This document shows positions 49,295-57,161 of a stretch of DNA of 64,000 bases, one piece after another. Every line of letters starts with the position of its first letter. Position 1 is the stretch's first letter. The position numbers were made by a program, and so were the translations under genes. The DNA comes from JAKPBU01 sp964425695 (GTDB taxonomy: Bacteria > Pseudomonadota > Gammaproteobacteria > Xanthomonadales > Xanthomonadaceae). The notes beneath the pieces are model-generated. The model saw only the letters and a list, made by a program, of their open reading frames with translations, was not told the origin of the DNA and did no database searches. The stretch lies in the NCBI GenBank assembly GCA_964425695.1, contig CAYRNF010000004.1, positions 1 through 64,000 on the forward strand, in the 5' to 3' direction.

Positions 49295-50338
49295 ATGTTC
49301 AAGAAGTTCCGCGGCATGTTCTCCAACGACCTGTCCATCGACCTGGGCACGGCCAACACCCTCATCTACGTGCGCGGCCAGGGCATCGTGCTGAACGAGC
49401 CGTCCGTGGTGGCGGTGCGGCAGGACCGGATGGGCGGGGCGCGCACGGTGGCCGCGGTGGGCAGCGAGGCCAAGCAGATGCTGGGCCGCACGCCGGGCCA
49501 CATGCACACGGTGCGGCCGATGAAGGACGGCGTCATCGCCGACTTCACCTACACCGAGGAGATGCTCAAGCATTTCATCCGCAAGGTGCACAAGAGCCGC
49601 TTCCTGCGGCCCAGCCCGCGGGTGCTGGTGTGCGTGCCGTGCGGCAGCACCCAGGTGGAGCGCCGCGCGATCAAGGAATCGGCCGAAGAGGCCGGCGCCC
49701 GCGACGTGTACCTGATCGAGGAACCCATGGCCGCCGCCATCGGCGCCGGCATGCCGGTGACCGAGGCGCGCGGCTCGATGGTGGTGGACATCGGCGGCGG
49801 CACCACGGAAGTGGCGGTGATCGCGCTGAACGGCATCGTGTACTCGCAGTCGGTGCGCATCGGTGGCGACCGCTTCGACGAGTCCATCATCAACTACGTG
49901 CGCCGCCACCACGGCATGCTGATCGGCGACACCACGGCCGAGCGGATCAAGCTGGAGATCGGCTGCGCCTACGCGCAGGACCACGTGCGCGAGATGGAGG
50001 TCTCCGGCCGCCACCTGGCCGAGGGCGTGCCGAAGATGATCACCATCACCTCCAACGAGGTGCTCGATGCCCTGCGCGAGCCGCTGGCCGGCATCGTGGA
50101 CGCGGTGAAGCAGGCGCTGGAGCAGACCCCGCCGGAGCTGTGCGCCGACGTGGCCGAGCGCGGCATCGTGCTCACCGGCGGCGGCGCCATGCTGCGCGAC
50201 CTGGACCGGCTGATCAGCGAGGAGACCGGCCTGCACGTGCAGATCGCCGACGACCCGCTGACCTGCGTGGCCCGCGGCGGCGGGCGTGCGCTGGAGCTGG
50301 TGGACATGCACGGCAACGAGTTCTTCGCGCCCGAGTGA
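49295..50338 (+). CDS. mreB: Rod shape-determining protein MreB
   Basis: 347-residue bacterial actin that directs lateral wall synthesis beneath the inner membrane. 'SIDLGTANTLIYVRGQGIVLNE', 'VVDIGGGTTEVAVIALNGI' (phosphate 2 loop) and 'GIVLTGGGAMLRDLDRLI' (adenosine motif) are complete. The N-terminal amphipathic segment 'MFKKFRGMFSNDL' is the membrane-binding helix. It opens the mreBCD-mrdA-rodA elongasome operon. The upstream 222 bp holds the divergent kinase promoter and a candidate extended -10 (TGCTAGGCT near 49245). Confidence 0.98.
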   Translation: MFKKFRGMFSNDLSIDLGTANTLIYVRGQGIVLNEPSVVAVRQDRMGGARTVAAVGSEAKQMLGRTPGHMHTVRPMKDGVIADFTYTEEMLKHFIRKVHKSRFLRPSPRVLVCVPCGSTQVERRAIKESAEEAGARDVYLIEEPMAAAIGAGMPVTEARGSMVVDIGGGTTEVAVIALNGIVYSQSVRIGGDRFDESIINYVRRHHGMLIGDTTAERIKLEIGCAYAQDHVREMEVSGRHLAEGVPKMITITSNEVLDALREPLAGIVDAVKQALEQTPPELCADVAERGIVLTGGGAMLRDLDRLISEETGLHVQIADDPLTCVARGGGRALELVDMHGNEFFAPE

Positions 50339-50426
50339 GGCCGCGCCGGCGCCCCCGCGGCGCCACGCCTCCCGCCACGTCGCAATCGCGCCCTCCGGGC
50401 GCACCCACCAACGGATCGCGCCCCCC

Positions 50427-51467
50427 GTGCCTTCCTACCCCGGCCGCCCTTCCGCCTCACGTTCCGGCGATGTCGCCGGGACGCTGTGGCTGCTCGCGTA
50501 CCTGGCGGCCGCGATCGCGCTGATGGTGCTGGACCATCGCGGCGGATGGCTGCGCGAGCTGCGCGCGCACGGCGAGGTGGCGATGCAGCCGGTGTGGTGG
50601 CTGGCCGGCCTGCCCGGGCGCATCGGCGACAGCGCGCGCGGCACCGCGCGCACCCACAGCAGCCTGGCCGAAGAGAACCGTACCCTGCGCAACGCGCTGA
50701 TGGTCAGCGGCGCCCAGGTGGCCCGGCTGCAGGCCGCCGAGGAGGAGAACCAGCGGATCCGCGCGCTGTTGGGCGCCGCGCGCCGCGGGCGCCTGGACGT
50801 GCAACTGGTGCCGATCCTGGACATCGACCTGGATCCCAGCCGCCGGCGCCTGATGCTGGCCGGCGGCAGTCGCGACGGCGTGCGCATGGGCCAGCCCGTG
50901 ATCGACGCGGGCGGCGTGGTGGGCCAGATCATCGGGCTGACGCCCACCACGTCCACCGTGCTGCTGCTGACCGACCCGGGCCATGCCCTGCCCGTGGAAG
51001 TGGCGCGCAGCGGCGTGCGCCTGATCGTGGCCGGCAACGGCCGCAGCGACCAGCTCACCTTGCAGAACGTGCCGCTGTCCGGCGACGTGCGGGTGGGGGA
51101 CACCATCGTCACCTCGGGCCTGGGCGCGCGCTTCCCGGCCGGTTTCGCCGTGGGCACCGTCACCGCGCTGCGTCCCGACGACAGCCGCGCATTCCTGGTG
51201 GGCGAAGTGCGCCCCTCGGCGCAGCTGGACCGCGGCCGCGACGTGCTGCTGCTGCGCGAAGGCGCCGCCGCCGCGCGCCCCGTGGCTCTCGCGCCTGCCG
51301 TCCCGCCGGCGGACACCGCGCCGGGCGTGCCCGACTCCACCGCCGTCGACGCGGCGATGTCCGCCACGGCCTTCGGTACCGAAGCGTTCGAGCGCCCCGC
51401 GCCGCCGGCCGCGCAGGCGGCGACGCCCGCGCGGCCGAACGCACGCGCGCCGGAGTCCGCGCCATGA
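50427..51467 (+). CDS. mreC: Rod shape-determining protein MreC
   Basis: 346-residue bitopic membrane protein of the elongasome. One membrane helix (about 13-33, 'GTLWLLAYLAAAIALMVLDH'), a coiled coil (about 75-115, 'SLAEENRTLRNALMVSGAQV') and a periplasmic double beta-barrel core are followed by a long alanine/proline-rich C-terminal extension (about 280-346). It appears to start with GTG 50427, which is the only start codon placed just before the conserved 'PSYPGRPSASRSGD' leader. The stop overlaps the mreD ATG (51464-51467). Confidence 0.93.
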   Translation: MPSYPGRPSASRSGDVAGTLWLLAYLAAAIALMVLDHRGGWLRELRAHGEVAMQPVWWLAGLPGRIGDSARGTARTHSSLAEENRTLRNALMVSGAQVARLQAAEEENQRIRALLGAARRGRLDVQLVPILDIDLDPSRRRLMLAGGSRDGVRMGQPVIDAGGVVGQIIGLTPTTSTVLLLTDPGHALPVEVARSGVRLIVAGNGRSDQLTLQNVPLSGDVRVGDTIVTSGLGARFPAGFAVGTVTALRPDDSRAFLVGEVRPSAQLDRGRDVLLLREGAAAARPVALAPAVPPADTAPGVPDSTAVDAAMSATAFGTEAFERPAPPAAQAATPARPNARAPESAP

Positions 51468-51943
51468 CCCGCAAGCGCAATGCCTGGCTGCTGCCGGTGA
51501 GCCTGCTGCTGGCCGTGCTGCTGGGGCTGCTGCCGCTGCCGGGCGTGCTGCAGCCGCTGCGCCCGTACTGGGTGGCCCTGGTGCTGGCCTACTGGCTGCT
51601 CGAGGACGAGGACCGCGCCGGCCTGGGGCTGGCCTTCCTGGTCGGGGTGGTGGCGGACATCGCCTACGGCGGGTTGCTGGGCGAGCAGTCGCTGCGGCTG
51701 GTGGTGATGGCCTTCATCCTGCAGCGGTTCCGCGCCCAGCTGCGCTTCTTCCCCATGCCGCAACAGGTGCTGGCGATCGGCGGCCTGCTGCTCAACGACC
51801 GGGTGATCAGCGCCGGCCTGCGCCTGGCGCTGGGCGAGCCGCAGCTGCCGTGGAGCCACTGGTGGGCGCCGCTGGTGGGCATGCTGCTGTGGGCGCCGCT
51901 GTTCGTGCTGCTGGACTCCATGCGCCGGGAGCGGCGCGCATGA
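51464..51943 (+). CDS. mreD: Rod shape-determining protein MreD
   Basis: 159-residue inner-membrane protein with five to six hydrophobic helices ('LLPVSLLLAVLLGLLPLPG', 'YWVALVLAYWLLED', 'GLAFLVGVVADIAYGGLLGE'). The 'DIAYGGLLGEQSL' block is typical of MreD. It links MreC with PBP2/RodA. The start overlaps the mreC stop and its own stop overlaps the mrdA start (ATGA in both cases), so the operon is strongly translationally coupled. Confidence 0.94.
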   Translation: MTRKRNAWLLPVSLLLAVLLGLLPLPGVLQPLRPYWVALVLAYWLLEDEDRAGLGLAFLVGVVADIAYGGLLGEQSLRLVVMAFILQRFRAQLRFFPMPQQVLAIGGLLLNDRVISAGLRLALGEPQLPWSHWWAPLVGMLLWAPLFVLLDSMRRERRA

Positions 51944-54072
51944 TCGAGCGCCGCTCGCGTCGCGCGCTGAAGAACCCGCGCGCGGAAGCCGACCTGTTCC
52001 GGGTGCGGGCCGCGGTGGGCTTCGGCGTGGTGCTGCTGTGCCTGGCCGGACTGGCGCTGTGGTACTTCCGCCTGCAGGTGCTGCAGCACGACGACTACGC
52101 GATGCGCTCGGAAGCCAACCGCATCAAGCCGCGCCCCGTGGTGCCCGGGCGCGGGCTGATCTACGACCGCAAGGGCCGGATCCTGGCCGACAACGTGCCC
52201 GCCTACCGCCTGGACGTGGTCCCCGACGATGCCGGCGATCCGACGCGCCTGCTAGCGGCGCTGTCCCGGATCATCGCGCTGGAGCCGGAGGACATCGCGC
52301 GCTTCCAGGAAGAACGCCGCACCAGCCGCGGGTTCCGGCCGATCACCCTGAAGCTGCGCCTGAGCGACCAGGAAGTGGCGCGCTTCGCGGTGGATCGCTG
52401 GCGCTACCCCGGGGTGGAAATCGTGCCCTACCTGAGCCGCGTGTACCCCTACGGCGAACTGCTGGCGCACGTGGTGGGCTACGTGGGCCGCATCGACAAG
52501 CGCGACGCCGAGCGCATCGGCGAGAACACGCCTTACACGCACATCGGCAAGACCGGGCTGGAACGCTTCTACGAAGACCAGTTGCGCGGCAAGCCGGGCT
52601 TCCAGCAGATCGAGACCAACGTGGACGGGCGTGCGATCCGCTCGCTGGGCACGATTCCCGCGGTGCCCGGCACCGACCTGCGGCTGTCGATCGACGTGGA
52701 CCTGCAGCGCGCGATGCTGCTGGCCTTCGGCGACCTGGAAGGCACCGCGATCGCCGTGGATCCGCGCACCGGCGAGATCCTGGCCATGGCCAGCGTGCCG
52801 GCGTACGACCCCAACCTGTTCGTCAACGGCATCTCGCACGCCGACTTCAGGCGCCTCAACGAAAACCCGTCGCGCCCGCAGTTCAACCGCGCGGTGCTCG
52901 GCGGCGTGGCGCCCGGCTCCACGATCAAGCCGTTCCTGGCCCTGGCCGGCGTGGACAGCGGCACCTGGACGCCCGACACGCGGATCCTGTCCACCGGCAT
53001 GTTCTACATCGGCGGCCAGCGCCGCGGTTACGGCGATTCGAGCCGCGGCGGCCACGGCTGGACCGACCTGCGCAAGTCGATCTCCGCGTCGGTCAACACC
53101 TACTACTACAAGCTCGCGCTGGAAATGGGCATCGACCGCGTGGACCAGTACATGGCGCGCTACGGCTTCGGCGAGCCCACCGGCGTGGACCTGTCCGGCG
53201 AGATCGAGGGCATCCTGCCGTCGCCGGCGTGGAAGCAGGCCAATGCGCCCACCCAGGGGCGCTGGTATCCCGGCGACACGGCCATCACCGGCATCGGCCA
53301 GGGCTTCTGGAAGGTCACGCCGCTGCAGCTGGTGCAGGCCACCGCGGCGTTGGCCGACGACGGCTGGCTGCGCCGCCCGCACCTGGTGCGCGATACGCGC
53401 GCAGGCTACGCCGCGCGCTGGACGCCGGTGCCGCAACCGGCGCCGCGGCGGATCAGCGACAACGCGGCGCACCTGGCGGCGGTGCGCGAAGGCATGGTGG
53501 ATACCGTCCACGGGGCGGGCACCGCGACCAACATCCGCACCGGGCTGGACTACCTGATCGCCAGCAAGACCGGCACCGCGCAGGTGGTGAGCCGCCGCGG
53601 CGCGGGCGCGGTGCATCCCAAGAGCCTGCCCATGCACCTGCGCCACCGCGCGCTGTTCATCGGCTACGCGCCTGCCGACAACCCCACCATCGCGGTGGCG
53701 GTGGCCATTGAAGGCGGCGGCTACGGCGCGTCCACCGCCGCGCCGATCGCCCGCAAGATCCTGGACGCCTGGGTGGCGGGCAGGATGCCAGAGGTGCCGG
53801 AGGATGCGCGGATCCAGGTGGGGGTGGCGGAGGAACCGGAACCCGGAACGGTGGAGCCGGAGCCGGCCGCTGCGCAGGCGCGCGCATCGGCGGGTATCGG
53901 GCGCGGCGCAGGCGGACCCCGCAACCGGCCCCAGGCAGTGCAGGCACGGCCGCGCTCGCCAGGCGCGCGCGACACGGCTGCTGAACGGCCTGCACCGGTC
54001 GTGCGCGATGCCAAAGTGGCTGCGGCCGAGGCCGGGCCCCGCGACACAAGCACCGACACCCGCACCCCGTGA
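51940..54072 (+). CDS. mrdA: Penicillin-binding protein 2 (elongation transpeptidase)
   Basis: 710-residue class B PBP. It has one N-terminal membrane helix (about 28-48), a pedestal domain ('PRPVVPGRGLIYDRKGRILA') and a transpeptidase domain with Ser327-x-x-Lys330 ('PGSTIKPFLAL'), SxN in 'ISASVNTYYY' and KTG (Lys543) in 'ASKTGTAQV'. It cross-links peptidoglycan during rod elongation together with RodA. A C-terminal tail of about 90 residues, rich in Pro/Ala/Arg/Glu, goes beyond the usual end of the family (E. coli has 633 residues) and is probably disordered. Its stop overlaps the rodA GTG. Confidence 0.97.
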   Translation: MIERRSRRALKNPRAEADLFRVRAAVGFGVVLLCLAGLALWYFRLQVLQHDDYAMRSEANRIKPRPVVPGRGLIYDRKGRILADNVPAYRLDVVPDDAGDPTRLLAALSRIIALEPEDIARFQEERRTSRGFRPITLKLRLSDQEVARFAVDRWRYPGVEIVPYLSRVYPYGELLAHVVGYVGRIDKRDAERIGENTPYTHIGKTGLERFYEDQLRGKPGFQQIETNVDGRAIRSLGTIPAVPGTDLRLSIDVDLQRAMLLAFGDLEGTAIAVDPRTGEILAMASVPAYDPNLFVNGISHADFRRLNENPSRPQFNRAVLGGVAPGSTIKPFLALAGVDSGTWTPDTRILSTGMFYIGGQRRGYGDSSRGGHGWTDLRKSISASVNTYYYKLALEMGIDRVDQYMARYGFGEPTGVDLSGEIEGILPSPAWKQANAPTQGRWYPGDTAITGIGQGFWKVTPLQLVQATAALADDGWLRRPHLVRDTRAGYAARWTPVPQPAPRRISDNAAHLAAVREGMVDTVHGAGTATNIRTGLDYLIASKTGTAQVVSRRGAGAVHPKSLPMHLRHRALFIGYAPADNPTIAVAVAIEGGGYGASTAAPIARKILDAWVAGRMPEVPEDARIQVGVAEEPEPGTVEPEPAAAQARASAGIGRGAGGPRNRPQAVQARPRSPGARDTAAERPAPVVRDAKVAAAEAGPRDTSTDTRTP

Positions 54073-55190
54073 ACGCCATCCTGCGCTGGCTGCTGGATGT
54101 CTTCGTGCGCCTGACGCGCACCCTCGACTGGTGGCTGTGCGCAGCGCTGGCGGGATTGATGGCGATGGGCCTTGCGGTGCTGTACAGCGCCGGCGGCGAC
54201 AGCCCGCGCCTGGCGATCGCGCAGGGCGCGCGCTACGCGGTCGGCTTCGGCGCCATGTGGCTGCTGTCGCGGCTGCCGCCGTACCGGCTGCGCAACGCCA
54301 CGCCGCTGCTGTACGCGGCATCGCTGGTGCCGCTGCTGCTGGTGCTGTTCGTGGGCGAAGGCCGCAGCGGCGCGCACTGGCTCAACCTGGGCGTGTTCTA
54401 TTTCCAGCCGGCGGAACTGCTGAAGCTGACCCTGCCGATGATGGCGGCGTGGTACCTCAACCGCGGCCGGCTGCCGCCCGCGTTCTCCAACATCCTGGTG
54501 ACGGTGGGGATCATCGCCCTGCCGACCGGGCTGATCCTGCTGCAGCCGGACTTCGGTACCGCCATGCTGGTGGCGGCCAGCGGCGCGTTCGCGCTGTACC
54601 TGGCGGGGATGGCGTGGTGGTGGTTCGTCGCCGCCGGCGCGGCGGCCGCCACGGTGGGCGCGCTGGCGATGTTCGCGCCGATCCACTGGTTCTTCATGCT
54701 CCGGCCGTACCAGCAGAACCGGATCCTGGCGTTCCGCGACCCGGAGACCGACCCGCTGGGCACCGGCTGGAACATCATCCAGTCCAAGATCGCCATCGGC
54801 GCCGGCGGGCTGTCCGGCAAGGGCTGGGGGCAGGGCAGCCAGTCGCACCTGGACTACCTGCCCGAGCACACCACCGACTTCATCTTCGCCGTGCTCAGCG
54901 AGGAGTTCGGCTGGCTCGGGGTCGCGTTCACCCTGTTCCTGTACCTGTTCGTGATCGGCCGCTGCCTGTGGATCGCCAGCGAGGCGCGCGACGGCTACTC
55001 GCGGCTGCTGGCCGGCGCGCTGGGCCTGGCGATGTTCGTGTACGTGGTGGTCAACGGCGGGATGATCTCCGGGCTGCTGCCGGTGGTGGGCGTGCCGATG
55101 CCGCTGCTGAGCTACGGCGGCACGGCGGCGGTATCGCTGCTGGCGGGGCTGGGGGTGGTGATGTCGGTGCGGGCGCACGCGACGCGATAG
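54069..55190 (+). CDS. rodA: Peptidoglycan glycosyltransferase RodA (SEDS)
   Basis: 373-residue polytopic SEDS-family glycosyltransferase that polymerises lipid II for elongation. 'GARYAVGFGAMWLLSRL', 'LFVGEGRSGAHWLNLGVF', 'LLQPDFGTAMLVAASGAF' and 'GVPMPLLSYGGTAAVSLLAGLG' are the conserved SEDS blocks, with the catalytic Asp in the 'QPDFGTA' loop region. Translation starts at GTG 54069 within a GTGA overlap with the mrdA stop. It is the last gene of the elongasome operon before a long repeat-rich spacer. Confidence 0.96.
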   Translation: MNAILRWLLDVFVRLTRTLDWWLCAALAGLMAMGLAVLYSAGGDSPRLAIAQGARYAVGFGAMWLLSRLPPYRLRNATPLLYAASLVPLLLVLFVGEGRSGAHWLNLGVFYFQPAELLKLTLPMMAAWYLNRGRLPPAFSNILVTVGIIALPTGLILLQPDFGTAMLVAASGAFALYLAGMAWWWFVAAGAAAATVGALAMFAPIHWFFMLRPYQQNRILAFRDPETDPLGTGWNIIQSKIAIGAGGLSGKGWGQGSQSHLDYLPEHTTDFIFAVLSEEFGWLGVAFTLFLYLFVIGRCLWIASEARDGYSRLLAGALGLAMFVYVVVNGGMISGLLPVVGVPMPLLSYGGTAAVSLLAGLGVVMSVRAHATR

Positions 55191-55211
55191 GCACGCTGTT
55201 CCGGTTTGCTC

Positions 55212-55234
55212 CTTCCCCCGCTGTGCGGGGGAAG
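55212..55234. repeat. REP-like palindrome after rodA
   Basis: CTTCCCCCGC-TGT-GCGGGGGAAG is a perfect 10-bp stem with a 3-nt loop, followed by the tail CTCGGGATGGGGG. It is the same class as the elements inside the molybdopterin gene and may also act as an operon-end structure. Confidence 0.75.
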
Positions 55235-55409
55235 CTCGGGATGGGGGCAGCGGCGTGCGAAGTCATGTCGGACCGTGCGGCATCTGTCCTGCAGCGAGCC
55301 CATTCGTTTTTCTGACGAAAGGGCCGTTTTCTCGTTGGCGATTGAAGGCGCGCGTTGTAGAGCCTCGTGACGTCAACACCGCTCAAGGCGGTTGAAGTGC
55401 TGCGGTGAG

Positions 55410-55646
55410 TTTCGGACTCGGCATCCTGCCTCGATCCGAAACCGGCGGCCATCCATGGCCGCCGCCCTCCGGGTTTTCATTTGCTGACGCGGTGGGCGGC
55501 ACTATGCGAAGGTCAAGGGCAACGTTCGAAGCGTCGACGATCTTGACCTGTTGCTGATTGGTGAGCGTTTCTACCCGGACACCCGGAGGGCGGCCGGCAT
55601 GGATGCCGGCCGTTTTCGGATCGAGCGATGGATGGCGAGTCCGAAA
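55410..55646. repeat. Long imperfect inverted repeat with internal hairpins
   Basis: The arm at 55410-55474 and the reverse complement of 55581-55646 agree over about 65 positions with scattered differences. Both begin with TTTCGGACTCG, share CTCGATCCGAAA, and end in GCCGCCCTCCGGGT or its near equivalent. Each arm contains its own palindrome around ATCCAT/ATGGAT. The 106-bp spacer includes GGTCAAG and its inverse CTTGACC. It may be a miniature mobile element or a structured transcript. Confidence 0.75.
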
Positions 55647-55705
55647 ATGGTGGCGATACCTCACGCTCCCTGAGCGAACTGGACTTATCTGAGCTGCTTT
55701 CTTTG

Positions 55706-55737
55706 CTTACTTTCTTTGCAGCAGCAAAGAAAGTAAG
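55706..55737. repeat. Perfect 14-bp hairpin, CTTACTTTCTTTGC type
   Basis: CTTACTTTCTTTGC (55706-55719) and GCAAAGAAAGTAAG (55724-55737) are separated by AGCA. An A/T-rich stem of this kind is out of character for the surrounding DNA. Similar 'actttctttgc' repeats are, to my knowledge, dispersed in xanthomonad genomes. Confidence 0.7.
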
Positions 55738-56009
55738 TCGCCAAAGGCGAAACCGCTCTACGCCCGCAGGGCGAGGGCTTTTGATCTTCATCACGCAAGC
55801 GGCGACGCACAGCTGGCGGGTCAGGGCCCAGCTGGCGGGTCCCGCGCCCATCCGAACCGCTGGTGGCTTGGGCGCGCCGCTGGCAGGCGGCCGCGGCTGG
55901 CAAGGCCTCTTTGCACCCAAGAACCCACCCCAACAATCCTGTCCAACCCCTTGATGCGATTGACCTGAACGGGTTCGGTCGCCCATAGCCCGTGCTACCC
56001 TCCGCGCCG

Positions 56010-57161
56010 ATGATCCGACGCGCCCCCCGCACGCCGTTCACCGGCCGAACCCTCCCCGTCGCACTGGCGACGCTGCTGCTGGCGGCCTGCGCCACGCAGC
56101 CTTCGCCACAGCCCGGCGCGGCGGTGCTGGCGCCCTCGGACGCGGGGCCCACGCTACCGCCGGTGCCGCAGCCGGAGGAGCGCCCGGTGGCCCCGGCTTC
56201 GGTCACCGATCCGTCGATTCCCCAGCCGCAGCGCGAAGCCGCGTTCGTCGAATACGCGTCCAGCACCTACGGCGTGCCGGCCGACACGATCCGCGCCACG
56301 CTGGCGCAGGCGGTGTACCAGCAGAAGATCATCGACGCGATGAACCGCCCGGCCGAGGCGGTGCGGCCGTGGCGCGACTACCGTCCGATCTTCCTCAACG
56401 AGGCGCGCATCGCCGGCGGCCGCCAGTTCTACCTGGACAACCGCGAGGCGCTGGACCGCGTCGCGGCCGAAACCGGTGTGCCGGCCGAGTACATCGTGGC
56501 GATCATCGGCGTGGAGACCAGCTACGGGAAGATCACCGGCAGCTACCGCGTGCTCGATGCGCTGTACACCCTGGCGTTCTCGTATCCCAAGCGCGCGCCG
56601 TTCTTCGCCGGCGAGCTGGCGCAGCTGTTCGGCCTCGCCAAGGCCGAGCCGCAGCTGGACATCCTGGCGCTCAAGGGCAGTTACGCCGGTGCGATGGGCA
56701 TGGGCCAGTTCATGCCGTCCAGCTACCGCCTGTGGGCCAAGGACGGCGACGGCGACGGCCGCCGCGACCTGCTCGACCACAAGCCGGACGTGTTCGCGTC
56801 CATCGCCAACTATTTCGTGCTGCACGGCTGGCAGCGCGGCGCACCGGTGGCGGCGCGCGCCCAGCGCGCGGCGGGCGCCCCGGATTTCGTGCCCGCGGGC
56901 GATCCGAAGTCCCTGGAGCCGCGCTACACGCTGGCCGCGCTGGCCCAGCGCGGCTACGTGCCCATGGCAGGCCAGCCCACGCCCGCCGATCCCGCCACGC
57001 AGGGCGCCACGGTGATCGGCCTGGAAGGCGATGCCGGCCGGGAGGACTGGATCGTGTACCGCAACTTCTACGTGATCAGCCGCTACAACCGCTCGCCGAT
57101 GTACTCGCTGGCCGTGCACCAGCTGGCCCAGGCGATCCGCGCCGGAGTGCCGGCGCAATGA
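56010..57161 (+). CDS. mltB: Membrane-bound lytic murein transglycosylase B
   Basis: 383-residue outer-membrane lipoprotein that cleaves peptidoglycan glycan strands with 1,6-anhydro product formation. Lipobox 'ALATLLLAAC' (Cys near residue 28) is followed by a proline-rich linker and the MltB domain with catalytic Glu169 in 'IIGVETSYGKITGSY', plus 'GSYAGAMGMGQFMPSSY' and 'ANYFVLHGWQRGAPV'. The ATG at 56010 was chosen over a GTG at 55992. Its stop overlaps the rlpA ATG (57158-57161), coupling the two wall enzymes. Confidence 0.95.
   Translation: MIRRAPRTPFTGRTLPVALATLLLAACATQPSPQPGAAVLAPSDAGPTLPPVPQPEERPVAPASVTDPSIPQPQREAAFVEYASSTYGVPADTIRATLAQAVYQQKIIDAMNRPAEAVRPWRDYRPIFLNEARIAGGRQFYLDNREALDRVAAETGVPAEYIVAIIGVETSYGKITGSYRVLDALYTLAFSYPKRAPFFAGELAQLFGLAKAEPQLDILALKGSYAGAMGMGQFMPSSYRLWAKDGDGDGRRDLLDHKPDVFASIANYFVLHGWQRGAPVAARAQRAAGAPDFVPAGDPKSLEPRYTLAALAQRGYVPMAGQPTPADPATQGATVIGLEGDAGREDWIVYRNFYVISRYNRSPMYSLAVHQLAQAIRAGVPAQ

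Larger units (their letters stand above)
55191..56009. other. 0.8-kb repeat-rich intergenic spacer (no convincing gene)
   Basis: This is the only gap over 300 bp in the window. It holds a REP-like palindrome (55212-55234), a long imperfect inverted repeat (55410-55474 and 55581-55646), a perfect 14-bp hairpin (55706-55737), and a segment up to about 55950 in which short frames are open but look like translated repeats. The composition is visibly less GC-rich than the flanking genes between 55300 and 55750. Confidence 0.7.

Noticed and set aside
55628..55954. 108-codon plus-strand frame in the rodA-mltB spacer
   Set aside because: It begins inside the inverted repeat, runs through the perfect hairpin and has no ribosome site; it is better explained as repeat DNA.
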